Assembly: GCA_000531095.1 (NCBI GenBank)
Contig: HG799464.1
Coordinates: 694,886-740,012 of the forward strand
Length of the DNA: 45,127 bases
Direction of reading: 5' to 3'
From: Gemmata massiliana
Lineage (GTDB): Bacteria; Planctomycetota; Planctomycetia; Gemmatales; Gemmataceae
A model generated the notes under the pieces. It searched no databases, was not told the DNA's origin, and was given only the letters and a program-made list of their open reading frames with translations. The position numbers were made by a program, and so were the translations under genes. Of this stretch, positions 1 through 7,235 are shown one piece after another. The first letter of the stretch is position 1; every line of letters starts with the position of its first letter.

Positions 1-1
1 C

Positions 2-136
2 GTCGGGTTCGGACTGCTGGCCACCGTCCTGGGACTGGTCGGCGGCCCCGCCGCCCACGCCGCCCTCGCCGTGCTCGCCGTCACGACCGACCTCCTCGCC
101 GCCGAGTCCGCTCTCGCCCGCCTCGATCCGTCTTGA
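2..136 (+). CDS. C-terminal end of an unknown hydrophobic protein
   Basis: The window opens inside a reading frame that runs without a stop to TGA at 134-136. The 44 visible residues are Gly/Ala/Leu/Val-rich (GLLATVLGLVGG, then AALAVLAVTTDLLAAESALARLDPS), suggesting a membrane or amphipathic segment at the C-terminus. A two-tier hairpin at 168-228 follows the stop and fits the end of a transcript. The start lies outside the window, so no family can be assigned. Codon use (G or C at nearly every third position) is like that of the neighbouring real genes, which supports coding on this strand. Confidence 0.5.
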   Translation, partial: VGFGLLATVLGLVGGPAAHAALAVLAVTTDLLAAESALARLDPS

Positions 137-167
137 CGCAAACCGCGTTCGTCATCCGCTTTTTCGA

Positions 168-228
168 CGCGACCTCGCCCGTACCCTCCGCTCCTCGATG
201 GGGCCGGAGGGTAGCCGGGGAGGTCGCG
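168..228 (+). terminator. Two-tier hairpin, probable terminator
   Basis: Outer arms CGCGACCTC (168-176) and GAGGTCGCG (220-228) enclose inner arms TACCCTCCG (182-190) and CGGAGGGTA (205-213). Both pairs are perfect complements. A short TTTC follows the outer arm. It lies just after the stop at 136 and before the gene at 305, so it probably ends the first transcript. The T-run is weak. Confidence 0.5.
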
Positions 229-304
229 TTTCGACCGACCGATGACGTGTTCCCGATAATCCACAACCCAACAGAACCAATACCCTGAACCGGAGAAACC
301 GACC

Positions 305-910
305 ATGTCCGCGACGATCACGAACGGCAAGCCGCAGCGCAAGCAACTGTCCGACCAACTGGACCGCCTCGACGGGATCATCGACGCCCTGGCCGACGGG
401 CTCAACCAAGCTGTCATCGACGCCGCCCGCGAGGGCACCCGACTGGCCGTCAAAGACGCCATCGTCGAGATCATGACTAACCCCGAACTCCGCGCCATGC
501 TCGCCCCGGCGCGCCCGGAGTCCGCGCCTGCGCCCGCCCCGCAGCCGGAGGCCGCCGCGCCGAAGCCGAAGAAGCCCGGTCTGTGGACCCGGCTGAAGGC
601 GAAGGTCGTGGCTGTGCGGGAGGCCGTGACCGGGGGGGCCGCGAAGGCGAAGGCGGCGGTGGCCGCCAAGTACAAGGCCGCGCGCGACGCGGTGGCCGCC
701 GTCGGCACGGCCGCCGGCGAGGCGGTGCCGCTGGTGCGGATCGCGGCCGTGGCCGCCGGGGTCGGGCTGGCGGTCGGCGTGGTGTGCCTGGTGATGCCGC
801 AGACGGCCGCCGCGGCGGTCGGGGCGGTGAGCGCGGCGGCCACGACCGCCGCCGTCCAGACGGGGAGCTGGCTGAAGCGGGCCGCCCGCCGCATCGGCCT
901 CGTGAGCTGA
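305..910 (+). CDS. Hypothetical protein, Ala/Lys/Pro-rich with a C-terminal hydrophobic segment
   Basis: 201 residues, family not recognised. The ATG is preceded by GGAGAA at a normal distance, which supports this start. Residues about 15-65 form a charged, probably helical region (DQLDRLDGIIDALADGLNQ). Residues about 68-90 are a Pro/Ala/Lys linker. Residues about 95-140 are a long Ala/Lys/Val helix. Residues about 142-190 are strongly hydrophobic (VRIAAVAAGVGLAVGVVCLVM) and end in a basic tail (KRAARRIGLVS). The layout suggests a soluble helical domain tethered to the membrane by its C-terminus. No catalytic motif is visible. It is the first complete gene of the accessory block that ends with the serine recombinase. 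Confidence 0.6.
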   Translation: MSATITNGKPQRKQLSDQLDRLDGIIDALADGLNQAVIDAAREGTRLAVKDAIVEIMTNPELRAMLAPARPESAPAPAPQPEAAAPKPKKPGLWTRLKAKVVAVREAVTGGAAKAKAAVAAKYKAARDAVAAVGTAAGEAVPLVRIAAVAAGVGLAVGVVCLVMPQTAAAAVGAVSAAATTAAVQTGSWLKRAARRIGLVS

Positions 911-1101
911 CCGGAGGCGGCGGGCCGGGTCCGGTCTCGTGAGCGCGTTCGGTGGGGCGGTCGGCCGGTCGAGTACGCACCCGAGGCGCGTGCGTCAGCC
1001 CGTGCGATCTTCCCAATCGAATCCGCTCACCGGCTGCCCCCCGCCCGCCGACCCAACTCGGCTGACGCTTAGTCCCCTCAACCCGACCTCCGGAGACCGC
1101 C

Positions 1102-1149
1102 GTGTTGTACTTGTTCGCCGTCATCCTGATCGCCCTGCTGTGTTCTTGA
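1102..1149 (+). CDS. Possible 15-residue hydrophobic micropeptide
   Basis: A GTG-started frame of 15 codons encodes MLYLFAVILIALLCS and ends at TGA 1147-1149. CCGGAGA lies upstream at a usable distance, and a perfect 9-bp hairpin follows at 1158-1183. The peptide is almost entirely membrane-like and ends in Cys-Ser. It sits in the 314-base gap between genes at 910 and 1225, where nothing else codes convincingly. It could equally be chance, since such a short frame has no statistical weight of its own. Confidence 0.25.
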   Translation: MLYLFAVILIALLCS

Positions 1150-1157
1150 GCCGACGG

Positions 1158-1183
1158 GGGGCGAGCACTGACACGCTCGCCCC
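1158..1183 (+). terminator. Perfect 9-bp hairpin between small genes
   Basis: GGGGCGAGC (1158-1166) and GCTCGCCCC (1175-1183) are perfect complements around an 8-base loop. There is no T-run, so intrinsic termination is uncertain; a processing or stability hairpin upstream of the gene at 1225 is possible. Confidence 0.4.
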
Positions 1184-1224
1184 GCGCCGGGATTTCCGTC
1201 CAGACCCGCGAAGGAGCCGCCGCT

Positions 1225-1419
1225 ATGGCCAAATCCGTCGTGATCGACGAGGTTCACCTCACGATTCGCATCCCCCGCGGCCTGCCCGACGAGCGGGCCG
1301 AAGGAATCGCCCGGACGCTCGCTGGCGTCGACTTCATGAGCCGCCTACACCGGGCCGTCCGGGCCGCGCTCCGGGCGTTTCCGGAACCGGCCATCGTCCG
1401 GGTGTCGCTGACCCGCTGA
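1225..1419 (+). CDS. Small hypothetical protein, 64 aa
   Basis: A short basic protein beginning MAKSVVIDEVHLTIRIPRGL. The ATG has a strong AAGGAG ribosome-binding site about nine bases upstream. Residues 1-20 look like a beta hairpin, followed by an amphipathic helix (DERAEGIARTLAGVDFMSRLHRAVRAALRAF) and a final strand (AIVRVSLTR). No family is recognised. Its size and position in a block that ends with a serine recombinase fit an accessory protein of a mobile island, but no function can be assigned. Confidence 0.6.
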   Translation: MAKSVVIDEVHLTIRIPRGLPDERAEGIARTLAGVDFMSRLHRAVRAALRAFPEPAIVRVSLTR

Positions 1420-1529
1420 ACGGACCCGCTTGGCGTGACGCACCCCGCCGCATCGTGTCGGTATGGCGTCGAGTGTGGTCGTTCGGGTACACTGATTTGT
1501 GGTGAATTCCCCGCCCGTGGTACCTCCAC

Positions 1530-2834
1530 ATGGCTGAAACGACCGCGAGTTCGACGCGAACGCTGACCGTGCCCGTTTCCCGACGCGGGCAGCAGTTCGA
1601 GTTCCGGCTCCACGCCCGTCCGCTCGACCTCGGCCGCGGCATCCGCGTGCTGTACTACTGGCTGGACACGTCCCTGTTCCGGCGGTTCAAGGCGGATTCC
1701 TCGTTCGCCGCCTTTCGGGACGTCCTCGGGCACTGGGCGACGACAATGCGGGCGGCCGGCGCGTGGGACATCGACGACGAGGTCCACTACGTTGCGGCCC
1801 AGTGCTACCCGCTGGTGGCCGAGGCGAAGAGCTTGCAAGACGTGTACAAGGACGCGTACCTGAAGCCCAGGAGTACGAACCCGACCGCGGACAGCCTGTC
1901 GGACGACGCGCGGAAACGGGTCCGGCGGGTCGTCCGGGAGCGCGACGCCGGCTTGGTGCGGGCCGAACTCGACCACGTCCTCGGCCGGTTCGAGCCACCC
2001 GCGCACATGATGCCGTTCCTTCAGGAGGCTTTTCGGCGGTGGGTCGGCTGCGGGGTGGTCGAACTCCGCCGGTCCGGCAACGACGGCCTCGTGCGGTTCT
2101 TCAGAGAGGTCGATGAATGGATCGCCCGGTACCGGAAGAAGGGCGGCAACCCGTGGGTCCGCCACTTCGTGAACCTGTTCGCCTACGAGTGCAAGGTGTC
2201 GTTCTACACCTGCTACGCGAACGCCTGGGTGGACCTGATCCCGTGGCTCAAGGAGCACCGCGGGCTGGACGCGGTGAGCGAGCGGTTCCTCCGCTTCTGG
2301 CACCACCAGAACGCCTCCACGGGCGGGGCGGAGGGCCGCGACGCGTTCAACGGGCAGGTGCTGGCCCTGCACCCGCTGTCGGGGTTCTTCATGAAGGACC
2401 CGGCGCTGCTGGCCGTGGCCGGTCGGTTCTTCGGCACCGCGGCCCACGACCGGGCGCTGGCTCAGGGGAAGGCGGGCTCGTCGAAGGCGTACTGGGACCT
2501 GGTCGGCGCGATCGTCACGGCGGCGCACTTGTACCGCAACGCCCTCGACCGGCAGGAGCGCGGACGCGGGACGCGCGCGGCCGTCTCGCTGGACGCCCTG
2601 GCGCCGCAGGTCGCGGGCGAGGGCGGGGACGACCTGGGCCCGCTCCGCGACTTCCTGTCGGCACGGGGCGTCAAGTGCCCGCACTGCCGGGCCAGAGTGG
2701 AACTCCGATCAGCCGAATCTGTGAGCGCGGAGGCGGACACGTTCGACGCATACCTCACCTGCCGCGCATGTCGCCGGACCGTCACGCACCCGGTGGCGAC
2801 CGACGACTTGCTCGACTGGCTCCGAGCCGAGTAA
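1530..2834 (+). CDS. Hypothetical protein with a C-terminal zinc-ribbon-like motif
   Basis: 434 residues from ATG 1530, family not recognised. The body is mixed alpha/beta, rich in Trp, Tyr and Arg, with several amphipathic helices and no signal peptide, so it is probably cytoplasmic. Near the C-terminus two Cys pairs, CPHC and CRAC, lie about 35 residues apart. This spacing fits a four-cysteine zinc ribbon. The end reads DDLLDWLRAE. The ribosome-binding site before the start is weak. It stands alone, with about 100 bases before it and 370 after. A nucleic-acid-binding role is possible from the zinc ribbon but is only inference. Confidence 0.6.
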   Translation: MAETTASSTRTLTVPVSRRGQQFEFRLHARPLDLGRGIRVLYYWLDTSLFRRFKADSSFAAFRDVLGHWATTMRAAGAWDIDDEVHYVAAQCYPLVAEAKSLQDVYKDAYLKPRSTNPTADSLSDDARKRVRRVVRERDAGLVRAELDHVLGRFEPPAHMMPFLQEAFRRWVGCGVVELRRSGNDGLVRFFREVDEWIARYRKKGGNPWVRHFVNLFAYECKVSFYTCYANAWVDLIPWLKEHRGLDAVSERFLRFWHHQNASTGGAEGRDAFNGQVLALHPLSGFFMKDPALLAVAGRFFGTAAHDRALAQGKAGSSKAYWDLVGAIVTAAHLYRNALDRQERGRGTRAAVSLDALAPQVAGEGGDDLGPLRDFLSARGVKCPHCRARVELRSAESVSAEADTFDAYLTCRACRRTVTHPVATDDLLDWLRAE

Positions 2835-2899
2835 CACCGAGCCGGCCCTTTCGGTGCGTCGGTCGCGATTCCCCACATCCGGCGGCTCGGACGGTGTCC

Positions 2900-2914
2900 G
2901 AGTATCTGATACTC
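2900..2914. promoter_or_regulatory. 15-bp palindrome in the 2835-3204 gap, possible operator
   Basis: GAGTATC and GATACTC flank a single central T, an AT-rich perfect palindrome in otherwise GC-rich DNA. It lies 290 bases upstream of the small gene and recombinase at 3205-5749. The surrounding gap (2835-3204) shows no convincing gene. Binding of a repressor, or a recombinase-related site, are both possible and untested. Confidence 0.3.
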
Positions 2915-3204
2915 AAGCCCCACTGCGCTTGACCGCGAGCGTGCGCGTCGATCCGCTCCCGTTCGACGAGACCGTCTCGCACCTGTCGCGAACATAACCG
3001 CTCACGCCCATTTCGTTACTTCGCACACCGACCTCACATCGCTTCGTTCCGTGCTGTCTTCACCGGAAATCGTTACGAGTGAAACACTTCCGTGACGGAC
3101 GATGCCGGCCGATCTCAACCAATTTTCCCGGCGCGAATGCCTACCGGACGAGCCGCACGGCGCGGCTCGCGGGCGGCACGCGCACCCCAACAGAGGGCCG
3201 ACGC

Positions 3205-3474
3205 ATGTCCGACCCGAACTTCCAACCGCGCCTACGCCCCGCCCCCCGAGCGCACGAACCCGCGGCCGACCTCACGTCGGAGCAGATCGCCCGGTGGGCC
3301 GACCGGATCGCCGACGGCCGGGACGAGTTCCCGGCCGACCTCGGCGAGCCCGACCGGTCCGCCCTGGCCGACGCGGTCCGGGTTCGACTCCGGGACCGGC
3401 TGGTTCGGCTCGTCGCCCGCGCGATCGCCGGGCGGCTGGCGCGGCCGCCGGAGCAACCCAACAGCGAGGACTGA
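3205..3474 (+). CDS. Small partner protein upstream of the serine recombinase
   Basis: 89 residues from ATG 3205, ending five bases before the recombinase ATG at 3480, so the two are probably translated together. An in-frame ATG at 3079 is available, but the region before 3205 shows neither good codon use nor sensible protein. The core reads DLTSEQIARWADRIADGRDEFPADL and then a basic helix (ALADAVRVRLRDRLVRLVARAIAGRLARP). This suggests a small helical DNA-binding or recombination-directionality-type protein, but no family is recognised. Tight coupling to a serine recombinase is the only functional evidence. Confidence 0.6.
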   Translation: MSDPNFQPRLRPAPRAHEPAADLTSEQIARWADRIADGRDEFPADLGEPDRSALADAVRVRLRDRLVRLVARAIAGRLARPPEQPNSED

Positions 3475-3479
3475 GTACC

Positions 3480-5495
3480 ATGTTGACCCGCAAGTACGAC
3501 CCGACCCAGCCGTACCGGTATCTCCGGTACGGGCGGATGAGCGACCCGAAGCAGAACCCGCGCAGCCCCGACCAGCAGTTCGACACCATCGACACCCTGC
3601 GGACCCGGCTCGGGCGCCCGTGGGTGCACGTCAAGACGTACCGCGACGACGGGATCAGCGGCCGCTTCCTGAAGAAGCGGCCGGGCTTCCAGGCGATGCT
3701 CCGCGACATCGAGGTCGGCCTCGTCAAGGTGGACCTGATCCTGGTGGACACGCTCGAGCGGCTCGGCCGGGCCGACGAGATCGCCGAGCTGCGGCGCAAG
3801 CTGTTCACCGACCACGGGATCCTGGTCCTGACCGCCGACAGCGGGTTCGCCGACCCGACCGGGCCGAGCGGCAAGGCGCTGGGGCTGGTGGAGAACATCC
3901 GCGCCACCGAGGACACGCGGGTCAAGGCGCACAACGTGCGCCGCGGCAAGAAGAAGACGGCCGAGCTGAAGTGGTGGCCGGGCGGTCCGCCGCCGCTCGG
4001 CTTCAGGCTCAAGCCGGTGATGGACGAGTCCGTCACCCCGGCGCGGGCGCAGAGCGTTCTCGAGCCGATCCCGGCCCACATCGCCGCCGTCCGGCTGGCC
4101 TTCGCCCGCGCCGACGCAACCGGTCACGGCCCGTCGCGACTGGCTCAGTGGTGGAACGCGTGCCCCGACATCCCGGACGAGCTCAAGCCGATCAGCGCGT
4201 ACACGCTCGGCTACGTGCTGCGAAACCGGGTCTACGCCGGCACGCTGGAGTGGGGCGGCAACTGCACCGGGGTGGTGAACGACACGCGGGTGATCGAGAA
4301 GAACCCGGACGGGCCGCTCGTCACCGTGGCCGACTACTGCCCGCCGCAGGTCGATCCGGCCGTGTTCGATCGGGTTCAGCGCCTCCGCATCGCCCGCTCG
4401 GAGCGTAGCCGGGGGCAGCGGGCCGACGCGACGGATGAGCCCGACAAGCTGATCGCCCCGCAGGGGCGCGGGCTGACGCTGAAGTACCTGCTCACCGGGC
4501 TGGTACGGTGCGGACGGTGCAGGGCGTCGATGCGGGCGATCTCGTCCCGGCACGAGACGGAGACGGGCAAGAAATACGAGTATGTGCATTACGCCTGCCC
4601 GCGGGCCGGGGTCGGCGGGTGCGAGAACGGCCGGTACGTGCGTGAGGAGCACCTGCGCGCTGCGGTCATCGGCCGCCTGCGGGCGCGGCTATTCCCGCCG
4701 CCGGGCGAGCCCGACCGGGTGCCCGACTGGTTCCCCGACCTCGTTGCCCGCGTCCGCCAGGAACTCGAGCGCCACCGCGCCACCGAACCGGACCGTGTCG
4801 CGATCCGGGCGGCCGAACTGCGCGAACTGGGCGAGCGGCTGGCGGGGTGGGTGATGACCCTCGGCGACCCGAAGCTGCCGGCTGCGGTTCGAACCGACAT
4901 CACTGCCCGGTACGAACAGGCGAAGGCCCGGCAGGCGGAGTTGGAAGCGCAGGCCGAGGGCGACCGAGCGCTGGACGACCACCTCGGCCGCGCCCTCGAC
5001 CCGCGCGTGGTCGTCGATCAGTTGCGGTGCCTCGGGGACGTTCTCGCGGGCCACAACCCGACGCTCGGCAACCTGGAGCTGAGCCGCCACGTCGAGCACG
5101 TCCTGTGCTTCCCGGACGGGCGGATCGAAATGCGCATAACTTCGTATAATGTGTGTTCGACGGCGCCGTCCACCTGCTCAGCCGCACCGCGGGCGACACG
5201 CCGGCGCCGTCCGCTTCGGGGGTCGTCACGCCGCGCCGGCGCGGCCGGCTGCGGGTGCCGAACCTGTCGGCGGACGCCGGCGCGGCCGCCGACACCGACA
5301 CCAGCATGGACCCGGAACGGTTCGCCGGTCTGGCCGACGCGTTCTTCTGGTCGGAGGACGTCACGGTGGAGCGGGCGCCGAGTTGGGCCGTGGCGAACGC
5401 CGCCGCAGTTGCGCGGGCGCGTGCCGAGGGGCAGACGCACGAAGAACTCGCCGCCCAGTTCGACGTGTCGGTCCCGACGATCCGCCACGCGCTGA
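3480..5495 (+). CDS. Large serine recombinase, frameshifted near its C-terminus
   Basis: This is a site-specific DNA recombinase of the large serine family. ATG 3480 begins MLTRKYDPTQPYRYLRYGRM with the catalytic serine expected at S21 (RMSDPK), followed by SPDQQ. VDTLERLGR at about residue 91 is the conserved arginine region of the resolvase domain. Residues about 190-310 fit the Recombinase domain. A zinc ribbon follows (LVRCGRCRASM, then a later CPRAGVGGC), then a coiled-coil helix (about 420-530). Up to RIEMR at 5135 the protein is normal; the next 20 bases resemble loxP and put the rest out of frame, so about 115 C-terminal residues up to 5495 are probably nonsense. The true ending is the frame at 5153-5749. 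Without that break the protein would be about 755 residues. Confidence 0.8.
   Translation: MLTRKYDPTQPYRYLRYGRMSDPKQNPRSPDQQFDTIDTLRTRLGRPWVHVKTYRDDGISGRFLKKRPGFQAMLRDIEVGLVKVDLILVDTLERLGRADEIAELRRKLFTDHGILVLTADSGFADPTGPSGKALGLVENIRATEDTRVKAHNVRRGKKKTAELKWWPGGPPPLGFRLKPVMDESVTPARAQSVLEPIPAHIAAVRLAFARADATGHGPSRLAQWWNACPDIPDELKPISAYTLGYVLRNRVYAGTLEWGGNCTGVVNDTRVIEKNPDGPLVTVADYCPPQVDPAVFDRVQRLRIARSERSRGQRADATDEPDKLIAPQGRGLTLKYLLTGLVRCGRCRASMRAISSRHETETGKKYEYVHYACPRAGVGGCENGRYVREEHLRAAVIGRLRARLFPPPGEPDRVPDWFPDLVARVRQELERHRATEPDRVAIRAAELRELGERLAGWVMTLGDPKLPAAVRTDITARYEQAKARQAELEAQAEGDRALDDHLGRALDPRVVVDQLRCLGDVLAGHNPTLGNLELSRHVEHVLCFPDGRIEMRITSYNVCSTAPSTCSAAPRATRRRRPLRGSSRRAGAAGCGCRTCRRTPARPPTPTPAWTRNGSPVWPTRSSGRRTSRWSGRRVGPWRTPPQLRGRVPRGRRTKNSPPSSTCRSRRSATR
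5136..5155 (+). other. loxP-like arm and spacer inside the recombinase gene
   Basis: Bases 5136-5152 read ATAACTTCGTATAATGT, an exact match to one 13-bp loxP arm plus the first four spacer bases. 5154-5155 (TG) also match, giving 19 of 20. In frame it encodes ITSYNVC, the known translation of loxP. The second arm is absent. It is AT-rich in very GC-rich DNA and sits precisely at the break in the recombinase frame. loxP linkers were used in paired-end library kits, so leftover linker is the likely source. Confidence 0.85.
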
Positions 5496-5749
5496 AGATC
5501 GCCGCCGCGTCGGAGCCGGGGCTCGCCCCGTTGCCGCGGAAGATGCCCCGCGCCCGGTGGCAGGATTCGCACGCCGACGCGGTGTGGGCGCTGCGGCAGG
5601 AGGGGCGTTCGATGAAGGAGTTGGCCGCCCACTTCGACGTGAGTGAGCCGCTGATCCGCGCCGCGCTGAAGATCGCGGCCGACAGGACGGGGCCGACGGA
5701 AACGCCAGCCGAGCCGCCCCCGCCGCAGTCCGGGCCAGAAGTCGAGTAA
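5153..5749 (+). CDS. Detached C-terminus of the serine recombinase with two HTH-like repeats
   Basis: 198 residues starting MFDGAVHLLSR. The first residues look like the direct continuation of the recombinase (a line such as RIEMR...VFDGAV is expected), so this is a C-terminal part rather than a free gene. Two similar helix-turn-helix-like units are visible: EGQTHEELAAQFDVSVPTIR followed by HALKIAA, and EGRSMKELAAHFDVSEPLIR followed by AALKIAA. Each matches the pattern of short DNA-binding repeats. The end is Pro-rich. No ribosome-binding site precedes it. A strong terminator at 5771-5820 closes the transcript. Confidence 0.65.
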   Translation: MFDGAVHLLSRTAGDTPAPSASGVVTPRRRGRLRVPNLSADAGAAADTDTSMDPERFAGLADAFFWSEDVTVERAPSWAVANAAAVARARAEGQTHEELAAQFDVSVPTIRHALKIAAASEPGLAPLPRKMPRARWQDSHADAVWALRQEGRSMKELAAHFDVSEPLIRAALKIAADRTGPTETPAEPPPPQSGPEVE

Positions 5750-5770
5750 CGTACCAACTGTAACCCATTC

Positions 5771-5820
5771 GCGTGGGGTGCGGCCCGCCGGTTGGCGGGC
5801 CGCACCCCACGCTCATTTTT
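5771..5820 (+). terminator. Strong intrinsic terminator after the recombinase
   Basis: A perfect 19-bp stem: 5771-5789 pairs with 5794-5812 around a GGTT loop. It is followed by TCATTTTT at 5813-5820. It starts 22 bases after the stop at 5749. The symmetrical stem could also terminate transcripts from the right. Confidence 0.9.
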
Positions 5821-5891
5821 AGCTATCGGTCACGCAACGTGTTGTTTGGTATAGTGTTGGGTCACGATTGAAAGAGGCAAATTGAAGCAAC

Positions 5892-5951
5892 AAGTGGTTG
5901 CGTATCCCGCCGGGTACATGGTCATGTACCCGCCAGCATACGCAACCACTT
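5892..5951. repeat. Nested 60-bp inverted repeat in intergenic DNA
   Basis: Outer arms AAGTGGTTGCGTAT (5892-5905) and ATACGCAACCACTT (5938-5951) enclose inner arms GGGTACATG (5912-5920) and CATGTACCC (5923-5931). Both pairs are perfect. The surrounding gap (5821-6101) is clearly lower in GC than the genes and holds no convincing coding frame. Confidence 0.8.
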
Positions 5952-6101
5952 TCCGACAGAGTTTACAGGCCCAGGCCGCACTTCGTCGGTAGTCGACCCA
6001 TCAAAGTGAGCGCGGAACCAAATGACGAAGCCGCGCTCGCCTCACGGACACGCTGAGCCGGCGATTGTGCGGTCAGCGCCGATGCGTTTCCGGAAGATGA
6101 C

Positions 6102-6519
6102 TCACGGGCCGACCCGATATCCCCCGATCACTTTGCCGTCCTTGTCCAGAACTCGGAGTGAATCCAGCTTCGCGCGGACCATCTCGGGGCGTTTCGCCTC
6201 GTCGTCCTTGCCGATCGCCGTCGAGAAATACGCGGGCCGGGTGTTCTTGGGATCGAGCAGGTAGTCCTCCCAGAACTTCTGGCAGTCTCTAGCGGCGTCG
6301 AAGTACGCGTCACCCCGAAAGAAGTCCCCACGCCAGAAGGCGCTGGCAACGCAGTTCGGAGAACACGATCTCGCCCGAGTAGTCCTTCGCTTTGCAGGCC
6401 ATGTCCTTGAGGACATCAAGCTTGTCCTTGAACATGAGGACCAGCGTGGTGTTGCCCCGCTCTGGGTGGTACAGAACTCCGTTGTTCTTTTTCAGGAACG
6501 TAGCCTCTGCCGGGTACAA
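6102..6519 (-). pseudogene. Frameshifted C-terminal fragment of an unknown protein
   Basis: Two overlapping minus-strand frames make one protein: MYPAEATFLKKNNGVLYH...KDYSGEIVFSELRC (6519 to about 6360), continuing in the next frame as SAFWRGDFFRGDAYFDAARD and ending GKVIGGYRVGP at 6102. A one-base indel near 6360 separates them. The family is not recognised; Trp/Tyr/Asp-rich sequence without membrane segments suggests a soluble or exported domain. The N-terminus is cut off at about 6520, where an IS630 fragment begins, so the gene is both truncated and frameshifted. GC content is lower than in most neighbours. Confidence 0.6.
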
Positions 6520-6521
6520 GC

Positions 6522-6725
6522 CTCAAGGTGATCCACGTCGTGTGCGACAACGCCGGGACTCACACGGCCGAGTGCTCGAAGCTGGTCCGGGCATACCTGG
6601 AGGAGTGGGGGCATCGGGTAAAGGTCCACTACCTGCCGAAGTACTCCCCGGACACGAACCCCATCAAGCGTGTGGTGGCGGTTGCACAAGGCCGTCACCC
6701 AGAACCACCGGTGTCAGACCATGAA
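6522..6725 (+). pseudogene. IS630 transposase C-terminal fragment
   Basis: The frame reads LKVIHVVCDNAGTHTAECSK, then YLEEWGHRVKVHYLPKYSPD and TNPIKR. This is the DDE_3 core of IS630 transposases, with D in CDNAGTH. A one-base indel near 6672 moves the rest (VWWRLHKAVTQNHRC) to the next frame. The third catalytic residue, normally E in NPIE, is K here (NPIK). It abuts the truncated gene at 6519 on one side and its own N-terminal part, in the opposite orientation, on the other. Confidence 0.75.
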
Positions 6726-7036
6726 CGAACACCCACTGACGGAGGAGCGGGGTCAGGTCGGCGGTCAGCTTGGGTGTGGGCCCCTTGGCCATTCGCGGGG
6801 TCAGCCCGTCCAACCCCCGGTCAAGGTGGGCGTTGAACCACCGAATGACGGACCGGTGCGAGGTGCCGGTGTCGGCGGGGCGCTGCCACGCCCATATTCG
6901 GAGATGTCCGGGTGGTGGAGGCCTCGGTGGGCCAGCAGAACGATCTGCGCCCGATAGCGCAGCTTGGCATCGGCGGTCGTCTGGAGAACTCCTCCAGTCG
7001 GCCGACCTCCGCGTCGGACAACGAGATGCGGATCAT
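6726..7036 (-). pseudogene. IS630 transposase N-terminal fragment (HTH region)
   Basis: Minus-strand frames beginning MIRISLSDAEVGRLEE at 7036 continue, with indels, as AKLRYRAQIVLLAHRGLHHP, DISEYGRGSA, then SVIRWFNAHLDRGLDGLTPR and MAKGPTPKLTADLTPLLRQ. This is the typical N-terminal helix-turn-helix and linker of IS630 transposases. It runs toward the C-terminal fragment at 6522-6725, which reads the other way. The two halves meet tail to tail near 6725, so one half has been inverted. The gap 7037-7235 to the next gene is AT-richer and holds no gene. Confidence 0.65.
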
Positions 7037-7235
7037 CGGGCGGCCCCAGGACGATTCAAAATACATTAGTCATTGTAAGTGCGACTAACGCGATTGTGAT
7101 TGATTCGACCGGACACGAGCCGACCAGGCACGGCCGCACGGCGCAGCGTGTTCGCCTGGGCGGGCCGGTGCGAGCGCCGTAGGCTGGGCAGTCAAGGGCC
7201 GGAATTGAGAGCAGACCGAATCCCCGAGGACGAGA

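Noticed and set aside
477..1232. 251-codon minus-strand frame opposite the first genes
   Set aside because: Low-complexity Pro/Arg/Ser sequence typical of antisense in GC-rich DNA; plus-strand genes have ribosome-binding sites.
1254..2684. 476-codon minus-strand frame opposite the zinc-ribbon protein
   Set aside because: Antisense shadow; no start site, unlikely composition, and the plus frame has a sensible zinc-ribbon end.
3141..4652. Long open frame opposite the serine recombinase
   Set aside because: Arg/Pro/Val-rich shadow without a start signal or domain; the plus-strand recombinase explains the coding signal.
5136..5155. Functional Cre/loxP-like recombination site
   Set aside because: Only one arm is present; a working site needs both arms around the spacer, and a Cre-type tyrosine recombinase is not encoded nearby.
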